Origin: Phenylobacterium sp.
GTDB taxonomy: Bacteria; Pseudomonadota; Alphaproteobacteria; Caulobacterales; Caulobacteraceae
Direction of reading: 5' to 3'
NCBI GenBank assembly: GCA_028698405.1
Contig: JAQVDF010000070.1
Span: 1 to 7,814 of the forward strand
DNA length: 7,814 nt
Position numbers and translations under genes: made by a program. This document shows, one piece after another, positions 1-5,483 of this stretch. The notes beneath the pieces were generated by a model. That model did not search any database and was not told the DNA's origin. It worked only from the letters and a program-made list of their open reading frames with translations. The first letter of the stretch is position 1. Each line of letters starts with the position of its first letter.

Positions 1-45
1 CATCCGGCGGTCGAGCTTGTACTTGGCGCTGTGGCGCTTGGTCAT
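1..45 (-). CDS. rpsD: 30S ribosomal protein S4, N-terminal fragment (partial)
   Basis: The reverse strand from 45 to 1 reads MTKRHSAKYKLDRRM and runs off the left edge. This is the characteristic N-terminus of alphaproteobacterial ribosomal protein S4 (typically M-[ST]-K-R-H-[SA]-A-K-Y-K-[IL]-D-R-R-M). S4 is a primary 16S rRNA-binding protein that nucleates assembly of the 30S body. The ATG is at 45-43. A purine-rich tract (GGAAGAGAAGA, complement of 49-59) just upstream is a plausible though not ideal ribosome-binding site. Only 15 of roughly 205 expected codons are present, so the identification rests on this short but distinctive peptide. The gene faces the same way as the nitronate monooxygenase upstream of it. 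It is separated from that gene by about 150 bases with a terminator-like hairpin, so it probably has its own promoter. Confidence 0.85.
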   Translation of the reverse strand, partial: MTKRHSAKYKLDRRM

Positions 46-135
46 AGGTCTTCTCTTCCAAACGACGCGGTCCGGCCTCCCCAAGATCGGGAAGGCGATC
101 TCAACGGCGGGCGCGCGTCACCCGTATGCGTTTCG
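46..135 (-). promoter_or_regulatory. rpsD upstream/leader region with small inverted repeat
   Basis: This stretch lies between the hairpin at 136-161 and the rpsD start and should hold the rpsD promoter and 5' leader. A perfect 6-bp inverted repeat sits at 84-89 / 96-101 (AGATCG, 6-base loop, CGATCT). It would form a small hairpin in the leader RNA. A TTGAGA hexamer on the minus strand (complement of 99-104) resembles a -35 element, but no convincing -10 lies at the right distance, so I do not assign a promoter. S4 autoregulates its own mRNA in several bacteria. A role for this hairpin in that is only a guess. Confidence 0.3.
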
Positions 136-161
136 ACGCCGCCGAGGGGTCCCGGCGGCGT
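136..161 (-). terminator. GC-rich hairpin downstream of the nitronate monooxygenase gene
   Basis: There is a perfect 9-bp inverted repeat, ACGCCGCCG at 136-144 and CGGCGGCGT at 153-161, with an 8-base centre that can add one G-C and one G-U pair. It begins 36 bases after the nitronate monooxygenase stop codon on the minus strand and precedes rpsD. Position and stem strength suit a transcription terminator. No run of U follows the stem, so it is not a canonical intrinsic terminator. It could instead be an mRNA 3'-end stabiliser. Confidence 0.45.
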
Positions 162-197
162 TGAAGGGGCGGGTTATGTCCGCGGGTGGGCCTCAAG

Positions 198-1319
198 TCA
201 ACAGCCGGCCTCCGGGTCCGTCTCGATGCCCGCGGCGCCGCCCGGGCCGCCGCGGGTGCGGGCCGAAAGCTCCGCGGCCGCCTCCCGGGCCTCGTTCCAC
301 CACTGCCGGACGAGATCGCCGGCGGAGCCGGTGCGGGCCAGCCGGATTCCCTGCCCGGCCCACAGCGGCATGGCGCCTGGGTCGCCCGCCTTCTCGGCGG
401 CCGCGCGCAGCGGCTGGGACAGGCGGTACTGGACGGGATAGGCGGGAACCTCGTCCTCCACCGCCTTCATCTCGCGCATGAAGCGGTTCTCGACGCCGCG
501 CGCGTGGCGGCCGGTGAAGGCCCGCGTCAGCGCCGTCGGATCGTCGGAGGCCTCCGCGACCGCCTTGCGCCAGACCGGCCCCATCAGGGACTCCTCGGAG
601 AGCAGGAAGGCCGAGCCCATGCCGGCGGCCGAGGCGCCCAGCGCCAGCACGGCGGCGACGCCGCGCCCGTCCATGATCCCGCCGGCGGCGATCACCGGCA
701 GGTCGACGGCGGCGCGCACGGTGGCGACAAGGGCCAGGGTCCCCACCAGGCTCTCCTGTACCGGTTTCAGGAAGGTGCCGCGGTGGCCGCCCGCCTCCAG
801 CCCCTGGGCGAAGATGCCGTCCGCGCCGGCCTCGGCCCAGGCGCGCGCCTCGGCGACGGTGGTGGCGGTGCCGACCACATAGGTCCCGGCGTCCTTCAGG
901 GCCTCGACCTCGCCCCGCGTCAGCACCCCGAAGGTGAAGGAGGCGACCGGCGGCGCGGCGCGGGTCAGGGCGGCGAGTTGGGCCTTGAAATCGAAGGAGT
1001 AGCGGTTGGGCGGCGTCGGCGGCTCCAGCCCCACCGCCTCGTACCAGGGCCTCAGCCGCTCCAGCGCGGCGGCCACTTCGGCCGGGTCCGGATCGGCGTC
1101 GGGCGCCATCTGCAGGTTGACGCCGAAGGGGGCGGAGGTCTGCTCCTGGAAGGCCGCGACCACGGCCTCGATCTCGTCCGGCGGGGTCGGGGCCAGCGCC
1201 AGGAAGCCCAGGCCGCCGGCCTCGCACACCGCCCGCGTCATCGCCGGCGGCGAGGAGCCCGCCATCGGCGCCTGCACGATGGGGATCGGCAGGCTGTCCA
1301 GCATGTCCTTCAGGCTCAT
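198..1319 (-). CDS. Nitronate monooxygenase, class I (FMN-dependent)
   Basis: The predicted protein has 373 residues with an FMN-binding TIM-barrel fold (NMO / 2-nitropropane dioxygenase family). The family oxidises alkyl nitronates such as propionate 3-nitronate, a toxic metabolite, to a carbonyl compound and nitrite or nitrate in the cytoplasm. Visible class I signatures, in order: VQAPMAG near residues 15-21, then EAGGLGFLA; PFGVNL near 64-69; GTATTVAEARAWAEAGAD from 150; QGLEAGGHRGTF at 172-183, with the expected catalytic His at 179; AAGGIMDGRGVAA from 211 for FMN phosphate binding; GRHARGVENRFM near 270-281; and PLWAGQG at 318-324. The length suits the family. The last 20 or so residues are a Gly/Ala-rich tail ending in Cys. 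The start ATG (1319-1317) has a strong AAGGAG Shine-Dalgarno (complement of 1327-1332) at 7-base spacing. It overlaps the trmJ stop as ATGA, so translation is probably coupled. The exact nitronate substrate cannot be read from sequence. Confidence 0.9.
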   Translation of the reverse strand: MSLKDMLDSLPIPIVQAPMAGSSPPAMTRAVCEAGGLGFLALAPTPPDEIEAVVAAFQEQTSAPFGVNLQMAPDADPDPAEVAAALERLRPWYEAVGLEPPTPPNRYSFDFKAQLAALTRAAPPVASFTFGVLTRGEVEALKDAGTYVVGTATTVAEARAWAEAGADGIFAQGLEAGGHRGTFLKPVQESLVGTLALVATVRAAVDLPVIAAGGIMDGRGVAAVLALGASAAGMGSAFLLSEESLMGPVWRKAVAEASDDPTALTRAFTGRHARGVENRFMREMKAVEDEVPAYPVQYRLSQPLRAAAEKAGDPGAMPLWAGQGIRLARTGSAGDLVRQWWNEAREAAAELSARTRGGPGGAAGIETDPEAGC

Positions 1320-2086
1320 GCCTGGTCTCCTTTCTCTCGCCGGGCGAGCTTCTCCAGCACCTTTCCACGGCCACGGGCCAGGGCGGTCACCACGCCGCGC
1401 AGGGTGCGGACCTCCTGATCGGTGAAGGCGGCGCGGCCCAGGGCGGCCCGCAAGTTCTGGACCATCGAAGCCGTCTTCTCGGGCGGATGGAAGAAGCCGC
1501 CGGCGTGAAGTTCGCGTTCCAGGTGCTCGTAGAGGCCCATCAGGGCCTCGCGGCTGGCCGGCGGCGGCCCCTCGCGGAAGGCGGGCGGCGCCGTCTCGTG
1601 CTGGGTCAGCCGCCATTCGTAGGCGTTGATGGCGACCGCCTGGGCGAGGTTGAGCGAGCGGAACCTGGGATCGATGGGAATGGTCACCACCGCCTGGCAA
1701 AGCGCGATGTCCGCGGTCTCCAGCCCGGCCCGCTCGCCGCCGAACAACAGGCCCGTGGCGATCCCCGCCGCCGCCGCCCTGGCGAGCTCGGCCGCCGCCT
1801 GCCTGGGAGTCAGCACGGGTAGTGAGAGTTCGCGCGGCCGGGCGGTGGCGGCGAAGACCAGCCGCAGGTCGCCGATCGCCTCGGCGACGCTGCGGTGCAC
1901 CCGCGCCGCGTTCAGCGGCCAGTGGGCGCCGGAGGCCGACGCCCAGGCCCGCTCCTGCGGCCAGCCGTCCCGCGGATTGACCAGTCGCAGGTCCTCCAGA
2001 CCGAAGTTGGCCATCACCCGCGCCGCGGCGCCGATGTTCTCCCCCATCTGCGGGGCGTCTAGGATCACGGCGGGCGCAGGAGACAT
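1316..2086 (-). CDS. trmJ: TrmJ-family tRNA (cytidine/uridine-32-2'-O)-methyltransferase
   Basis: The predicted protein has 256 residues and belongs to the SPOUT (trefoil-knot) family. TrmJ transfers a methyl group from S-adenosylmethionine to the ribose 2'-OH of nucleotide 32 in the anticodon loop of some tRNAs. The three SPOUT motifs are visible. Motif 1 is [11 protein letters not shown] at 15-25, with the expected catalytic Arg23. Motif 2 is [11 protein letters not shown] at 113-123. Motif 3 is [20 protein letters not shown] at 137-156, forming the knot and SAM site. The segment [18 protein letters not shown] (78-95) matches the TrmJ-type linker, which favours TrmJ over TrmL or TrmH. Motif 2 has Gly117 where the E. 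coli enzyme has Arg (FGRE). A helical C-terminal extension follows, as in dimeric TrmJ. I chose the ATG at 2086-2084 because conserved sequence begins directly after it and AAGG lies a few bases upstream. The open frame continues further upstream, but only opposite the lipoprotein gene. First gene of a two-gene operon with the nitronate monooxygenase. Confidence 0.87.
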   Translation of the reverse strand: MSPAPAVILDAPQMGENIGAAARVMANFGLEDLRLVNPRDGWPQERAWASASGAHWPLNAARVHRSVAEAIGDLRLVFAATARPRELSLPVLTPRQAAAELARAAAAGIATGLLFGGERAGLETADIALCQAVVTIPIDPRFRSLNLAQAVAINAYEWRLTQHETAPPAFREGPPPASREALMGLYEHLERELHAGGFFHPPEKTASMVQNLRAALGRAAFTDQEVRTLRGVVTALARGRGKVLEKLARREKGDQA

Positions 2087-2138
2087 GCGCGCCTTTTCCT
2101 CTGCGGCTCCCGGCCGCGCAAGGGAGTGCTGGCCAGCC
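2087..2138. promoter_or_regulatory. Compact divergent intergenic region (trmJ / lipoprotein gene)
   Basis: Only 52 bases separate the trmJ start (2086, minus) from the GTG start of the lipoprotein gene (2139, plus). On the plus strand, AAGGGAG at 2120-2126 is the probable ribosome-binding site for the GTG, at a long spacing of 12 bases. On the minus strand, GAGGAAAAGG precedes the trmJ ATG. I see no clear -35/-10 pair on either strand. With so little room, at least one promoter must lie inside the neighbouring coding sequence, or the two must overlap. Confidence 0.4.
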
Positions 2139-3143
2139 GTGACCGCCCGACGCCTCGCGATCTGCCTCATTTCGGCGTTTTGGCTGACCGCCTGCGGTCC
2201 GCAACGCTCCACCGAGCTCGACCCCAAGTTCGACATGCAGGCCATGGCGCGCGAGGTGACGGCGATCGTCGAGGCGGCGAAGCCGGCCGAGGTGACCGTC
2301 GCCTTCATGGACCTGGAGAACGCCGAGGTCTGGAGCCACTACGGCGACACGCCCGTCCCGATGCAGGACCTGGCCGTCCTGCCGCTCGCCGCCGCGGTGC
2401 TGGCCGAGGTAGACGAAGGCCGGCTGTCGCTCGACGAGGTCGTGGTGATCCAGGAGACCGACCTCTCGCCCCAGCCCAGCGCCGTCGCGACCGCCTGGCC
2501 GGACCAGGACCGCTACACCATCGCCGACCTGCTGCCGCGCGCGGTCCGCCATTCCGACAACACCGCCGCCGACCTGCTGATGAAGCGGATCGGGGGACCG
2601 GGCGCGGTCACCGCCTGGCTCACCGCCCGCCGGGTGCGCGGCGTGCGCGTCGACCGCTACCAGCGGGAGATCCAGATGGAGATGGCCGGACTGCCCTCGT
2701 TCCGGTCGGCCTGGAAGGACGAGGCCCCTTTCGCCGAGGCTCCCGAGCCGCAGCGGCGGGCCGCCCTCACGGCCTTCCTCGCCGATGCGCGCGACTCCGC
2801 CACCGCCCACGGACTGATCGACTTCCTCAGCCGGCTGGAGGCCGGGGAGCTGGTCTCGCCCGCCTCGCGCGAGCTGCTGCTGGAGTTGATGGAGGAAAGC
2901 CAGTCGGGAGCCGGCCGCATCGCCGCCGGCCTGCCCCGCGGCGCGCGGCTCGCCCACAGGGCCGGAACGGCGCGGCCGGACCTGGGGCTCGTCCCGGTGG
3001 TGAGCGACGCAGGCGTGATCACCACCCGGCGCGGTCGGCGCTTCGCCATCGCGGTGCTGATGCGCGGCTGCCGGGGCGCGCCGGCCGATTGCGAGCGGAC
3101 CCTGGCCCGCACGACCCGGGCCCTGATCGCGGCTGCGGGCTGA
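2139..3143 (+). CDS. Predicted outer-membrane lipoprotein, class A beta-lactamase-like fold lacking catalytic residues
   Basis: The product has 334 residues from a GTG start. A short lipoprotein signal peptide ([18 protein letters not shown]) ends in an LTAC lipobox with Cys19. Gly, not Asp, at +2 predicts outer-membrane sorting. The body resembles class A beta-lactamase-type serine hydrolases: [16 protein letters not shown] (73-88) matches the helix that normally carries Sxx[21 protein letters not shown] matches the SDN box (Ser139-Asp140-Asn141); VDRYQREIQ matches the omega loop; [14 protein letters not shown] and AHRAGTA match the region up to the KTG box. Spacings of 62 residues (SxxK to SDN) and 36 (SDN to omega-loop Glu position) nearly equal the canonical 60 and 36. 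The Ser70 position is Asp77, Lys73 is Val80, Glu166 is Gln175, Lys234 is Arg274 and Thr235 is Ala275. About 30 extra residues lie between the omega loop and the RAG box. The frame is intact, so this looks like a pseudoenzyme rather than a decayed gene. Hydrolysis of beta-lactams is not expected. Binding of peptidoglycan or a partner protein is possible but unproven. An in-frame ATG at 2085 is an alternative start. Confidence 0.75.
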   Translation: MTARRLAICLISAFWLTACGPQRSTELDPKFDMQAMAREVTAIVEAAKPAEVTVAFMDLENAEVWSHYGDTPVPMQDLAVLPLAAAVLAEVDEGRLSLDEVVVIQETDLSPQPSAVATAWPDQDRYTIADLLPRAVRHSDNTAADLLMKRIGGPGAVTAWLTARRVRGVRVDRYQREIQMEMAGLPSFRSAWKDEAPFAEAPEPQRRAALTAFLADARDSATAHGLIDFLSRLEAGELVSPASRELLLELMEESQSGAGRIAAGLPRGARLAHRAGTARPDLGLVPVVSDAGVITTRRGRRFAIAVLMRGCRGAPADCERTLARTTRALIAAAG

Positions 3144-3232
3144 CGCCTGCCCTTCCCCCCCTCGCCTTCGCCCGCTATACGGCCCAGCGACACCAATTCC
3201 CCTCACGCAAACGCCAGGAGCGCCCCTCGCCT
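3144..3232 (+). promoter_or_regulatory. Upstream region of icd, weak promoter candidate
   Basis: This 89-base gap between the lipoprotein stop and icd is rich in pyrimidines at first. GCTATACG at 3174-3181 resembles the Caulobacter housekeeping -10 element (GCTANAWC, six of eight positions). The upstream sequence around 3150-3160 gives no good TTGAC-like -35, so the assignment is tentative. The mRNA would then start near 3187. AGGAG at 3216-3220 is the ribosome-binding site for icd, 12 bases before the ATG. I see no terminator for the preceding gene. Confidence 0.3.
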
Positions 3233-4459
3233 ATGGCCAAGATCAAAGTCGCAGGTCCCGTCGTAGACATCGACGGGGACGAGATGACCCGGATCATCTG
3301 GAAGTGGATCAAGGACAAGCTGATCTTCCCGTATCTGGACATCCAGCTCGATTACTACGACCTGGGCATCGAGCACCGCGACGCGACCGACGACAAGGTG
3401 ACCATCGAGGCGGCCGAGGCGATCAAGCGGCACGGCGTCGGCGTCAAGTGCGCCACCATCACCCCTGACGAGGCGCGGGTCGAGGAGTTCGGCCTGAAGC
3501 AGATGTGGAAGTCTCCCAACGGGACCATCCGCAACATCCTCGGCGGCGTGGTGTTCCGGGAGCCGATCATCTGCCGCAACGTCCCGCGGCTGGTGCCCGG
3601 CTGGACCCAGCCGATCATCCTCGGCCGCCACGCCTTCGGCGACCAGTACCGCGCGACCGACTTCCGCGTCCCCGGCCCCGGCAAGCTGAAGGTCTCCTGG
3701 GAAGGCGCGAACGGCGAGACGATCGAGCACGAGGTGTTCGACTACAAGGGCGGCGGCGTCGCCATGGCGATGTACAACGTGGACGACTCGATCCGCGACT
3801 TCGCCCACGCCTGCTTCCGCTATGCGCTGCAGCGCGAATATCCGCTCTACCTGTCGACGAAGAACACCATCCTCAAGGCCTACGACGGCCGCTTCAAGGA
3901 CATCTTCGCCGAGATCTACGAGGCTGAATACGCCGCCCAGTTCAAGGAAAAGGGCATCACCTACGAGCACCGGCTGATCGACGACATGGTCGCCGCCTCG
4001 CTGAAGTGGTCCGGCGGCTTCATCTGGGCCTGCAAGAACTACGACGGCGACGTACAGTCCGACTCGGTGGCCCAGGGCTTCGGTTCGCTCGGCCTGATGA
4101 CCTCGGTGCTGATCTCTCCGGACGGCAAGACCATGGAGGCCGAGGCCGCCCACGGCACCGTCACCCGCCACTTCCGCCAGCACCAGCGGGGCGAATCGAC
4201 CTCGACCAACTCCATCGCCTCGATCTTCGCCTGGACCCAGGGCCTCGCCCACCGCGCCAAGCTGGGCGGCAACGCGGAACTGGCCCACTTCGCCCGCACG
4301 CTGGAGCAGGCCTGCGTCTCGACCGTCGAAAGCGGCTCGATGACCAAGGACCTGGCGCTGCTGGTCGGCGACACCCAGGGCTGGCTGACCACCGAGGGCT
4401 TCCTCGACAAGGTCGCCTCCAACCTCGACAAGGCGCTGGCCGAGTCGAAGCCGGCCTGA
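3233..4459 (+). CDS. icd: NADP-dependent isocitrate dehydrogenase (homodimeric, eukaryotic-like type)
   Basis: The predicted protein has 408 residues and is full length. It catalyses NADP-linked oxidative decarboxylation of isocitrate to 2-oxoglutarate in the TCA cycle and supplies NADPH in the cytoplasm. It begins [20 protein letters not shown] and aligns by eye with mitochondrial/cytosolic eukaryotic IDH and alphaproteobacterial Icd, not the E. coli-type enzyme. Substrate residues: KSPNGTIRN at 93-101 (Ser94, Arg100), Arg109 in VFREPI, Arg131 and Tyr139 in [13 protein letters not shown], and Lys210-Asn211-Thr212. Metal-binding Asp residues lie in LIDDMVA (250-251) and NYDGDVQSD (269-277). 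NADP specificity is supported by HGTVTRHFR (His307, Arg312, His313) and Asn326 in STNS, two positions off the human cytosolic numbering. The ATG at 3233 fits the family N-terminus. The open frame extends upstream as noise opposite and across the previous gene. It is probably transcribed from its own promoter. Confidence 0.97.
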   Translation: MAKIKVAGPVVDIDGDEMTRIIWKWIKDKLIFPYLDIQLDYYDLGIEHRDATDDKVTIEAAEAIKRHGVGVKCATITPDEARVEEFGLKQMWKSPNGTIRNILGGVVFREPIICRNVPRLVPGWTQPIILGRHAFGDQYRATDFRVPGPGKLKVSWEGANGETIEHEVFDYKGGGVAMAMYNVDDSIRDFAHACFRYALQREYPLYLSTKNTILKAYDGRFKDIFAEIYEAEYAAQFKEKGITYEHRLIDDMVAASLKWSGGFIWACKNYDGDVQSDSVAQGFGSLGLMTSVLISPDGKTMEAEAAHGTVTRHFRQHQRGESTSTNSIASIFAWTQGLAHRAKLGGNAELAHFARTLEQACVSTVESGSMTKDLALLVGDTQGWLTTEGFLDKVASNLDKALAESKPA

Positions 4460-4468
4460 CGGCCCTGC

Positions 4469-4486
4469 GCGCCGCTGGAACGGCGC
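4469..4486 (+). other. Small hairpin downstream of icd
   Basis: A perfect 6-bp inverted repeat, GCGCCG and CGGCGC around a CTGGAA loop, begins 10 bases after the icd stop. It sits where a terminator would lie, but no T-run follows and the next gene starts 24 bases further on. It may attenuate read-through, protect the icd mRNA end, or be a chance feature of very GC-rich DNA. Confidence 0.3.
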
Positions 4487-4500
4487 AGCTCGGCGGCTTA

Positions 4501-4508
4501 GGGGGGGG
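4501..4508 (+). promoter_or_regulatory. G8 homopolymer serving as ribosome-binding site of the AEC transporter gene
   Basis: The sequence TTA, eight Gs, CG precedes the ATG at 4511. The G-run is the only Shine-Dalgarno-like element upstream of this start and lies very close to it. Changes in run length would alter ribosome-binding-site strength or spacing but not the reading frame, because the run is outside the coding region. Confidence 0.5.
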
Positions 4509-4510
4509 CG

Positions 4511-5425
4511 ATGGAGCTCGTCGGCCGGATCGCCCCCTTCTTCGCCCTGATCGCGGCCGGCGCGGTGCTGGCCCGGCTGGGCGTCCTCGCCGAACGGCCA
4601 GGCCGCTGGCTCTCCGGCTACACCTACTGGATCGGCTTCCCCGCGCTGCTGGTGAGCTGGCTGGGCTCCGCCCCGCCGCCGGACGCAAGCCTCGCGCGCG
4701 CCCTCACCGCCTACGCATTCGCAATGGCCGCCGTGCTGGCGATCGCCGTCGTTCTCGGCCGGGCGCGGCCCTGGCCGGATGAGGCGCGGGCCGGCGTTCC
4801 CCTGGTCTCGGTCGTCGGCAACACCGCCTTCCTCGGCGCGCCGTTGGCCGCCTCGGTGCTGGGCGAGAGCGCACGCGCGCCGGCCGCGGCCGTCGTGGCG
4901 GTAGACTTCATCCTGCTGCTGGGCCTCGGCGTCGCCGTGCTGCAGGGCGGACGGGGCGACGGCCTCGCCAGGGGGCTGCGCCGGGTGCTGCTCAACCCCA
5001 CCGTCGTCGGCGCCGGGATCGGCCTGGCGATCTCAGGCTTCCGCCTGCGCCTGCCCGCGCCGGCCGCCGAGGGGCTGGGGCTGCTGGCGGCGACCGCCAG
5101 CCCCGTGGCGCTGGTCGCCCTCGGCGGGCTGATCGGTCGCGAGCGCGTCTGGCCGGCGCGCCGCGAGCTCGAACCGCTGGGCGCGGCTCTGGTCCTCAAG
5201 CTCGCCCTGGCCCCCTTGGCGGTGTGGGCGGCGCTCGCCTTGGCGGGATCTCCGCCGAATCTGACGGCGGTCACCGTCCTGCTCGCCGCCTGCCCGACGG
5301 CGGTCAACGTCTTCATCCAGACGAGGGCGGCCGACGTCTGGGCCCGCCCCGCGGCCCAGGCCGTGGCCATCGGCACGGTGATCTCGGCCCTCACGCTGAT
5401 GCTGGCGGCGCACCTGCTGACTTGA
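4511..5425 (+). CDS. AEC (auxin efflux carrier) family transporter
   Basis: The predicted inner-membrane protein has 304 residues, close to the usual 310 for bacterial AEC permeases. About ten hydrophobic segments can be traced, near residues 8-26, 38-52, 65-83, 97-117, 125-145, 163-178, 189-209, 223-245, 251-269 and 281-303. This pattern fits the BART-superfamily two-repeat fold. Family-like stretches are the N-terminal IAPFFALIAAGAVLARLGVL, VVGNTAFLGAPLAASVLG (101-118), the LNPTVVGAGIGLAISG segment (161-176), TASPVALVALGGLIG (195-209) and LLAACPTAVNVFIQTR (257-272), matching the common PTA-N helix-break motif. Bacterial members are often annotated as malate or other organic-anion permeases, but most are uncharacterised and no substrate can be assigned here. 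The ATG at 4511 starts directly at the first membrane helix. It lies 51 bases after icd and 58 before the acetyltransferase, so co-transcription with the latter is likely. Confidence 0.85.
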   Translation: MELVGRIAPFFALIAAGAVLARLGVLAERPGRWLSGYTYWIGFPALLVSWLGSAPPPDASLARALTAYAFAMAAVLAIAVVLGRARPWPDEARAGVPLVSVVGNTAFLGAPLAASVLGESARAPAAAVVAVDFILLLGLGVAVLQGGRGDGLARGLRRVLLNPTVVGAGIGLAISGFRLRLPAPAAEGLGLLAATASPVALVALGGLIGRERVWPARRELEPLGAALVLKLALAPLAVWAALALAGSPPNLTAVTVLLAACPTAVNVFIQTRAADVWARPAAQAVAIGTVISALTLMLAAHLLT

Positions 5426-5436
5426 TCTTTCTCACG

Positions 5437-5459
5437 CCCGGCGCGGCTTGACCGCCGGG
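5437..5459 (+). other. Inverted repeat between transporter and acetyltransferase genes
   Basis: CCCGGCG at 5437-5443 pairs with CGCCGGG at 5453-5459 around a 9-base loop, giving a perfect 7-bp stem. It begins 12 bases after the transporter stop and ends 12 bases before the acetyltransferase Shine-Dalgarno (GGAGG, 5471-5475). There is no T-run. It could reduce read-through between the two genes or mark an mRNA processing end. Confidence 0.3.
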
Positions 5460-5483
5460 GCGGCCCGGGCGGAGGCTTACGCC

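Noticed and set aside
186..1418. A 410-codon plus-strand open frame opposite the nitronate monooxygenase.
   Set aside because: It is an antisense shadow: its composition is Gly/Arg-rich, there is no recognisable domain or ribosome-binding site, and the opposite strand has clear family motifs throughout.
2139..3143. The possibility that the lipoprotein gene is an active beta-lactamase resistance gene.
   Set aside because: The Ser70, Lys73, Glu166 and Lys234 equivalents are all replaced, so hydrolysis by the class A mechanism is not expected.
2139..3143. The possibility that the lipoprotein gene is a pseudogene.
   Set aside because: The frame has no stops or frameshifts, the lipobox and signal peptide are intact, and base composition and codon use match its neighbours, which suggests selection for a product.
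198..3206. A single minus-strand open frame of about 1000 codons covering the nitronate monooxygenase and everything upstream to 3206.
   Set aside because: Only the last 373 codons carry family motifs and a good ribosome-binding site. The upstream part lies opposite the lipoprotein gene and is low-complexity Gly/Arg/Ala sequence, typical of stop-poor GC-rich DNA.
2126..3232. A long upstream extension of the icd reading frame, suggesting an N-terminal fusion.
   Set aside because: The extension is the shifted frame of the lipoprotein gene and is Arg/Gly/Pro-rich noise. The conserved isocitrate dehydrogenase sequence starts exactly at the ATG at 3233 behind AGGAG.
3203..4288. A 361-codon minus-strand open frame opposite icd, rich in Val, Leu, Asp and Gly and protein-like at first sight.
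   Set aside because: It is the frame complementary to the icd codons, and its composition follows directly from codon bias there. No motif was recognised.
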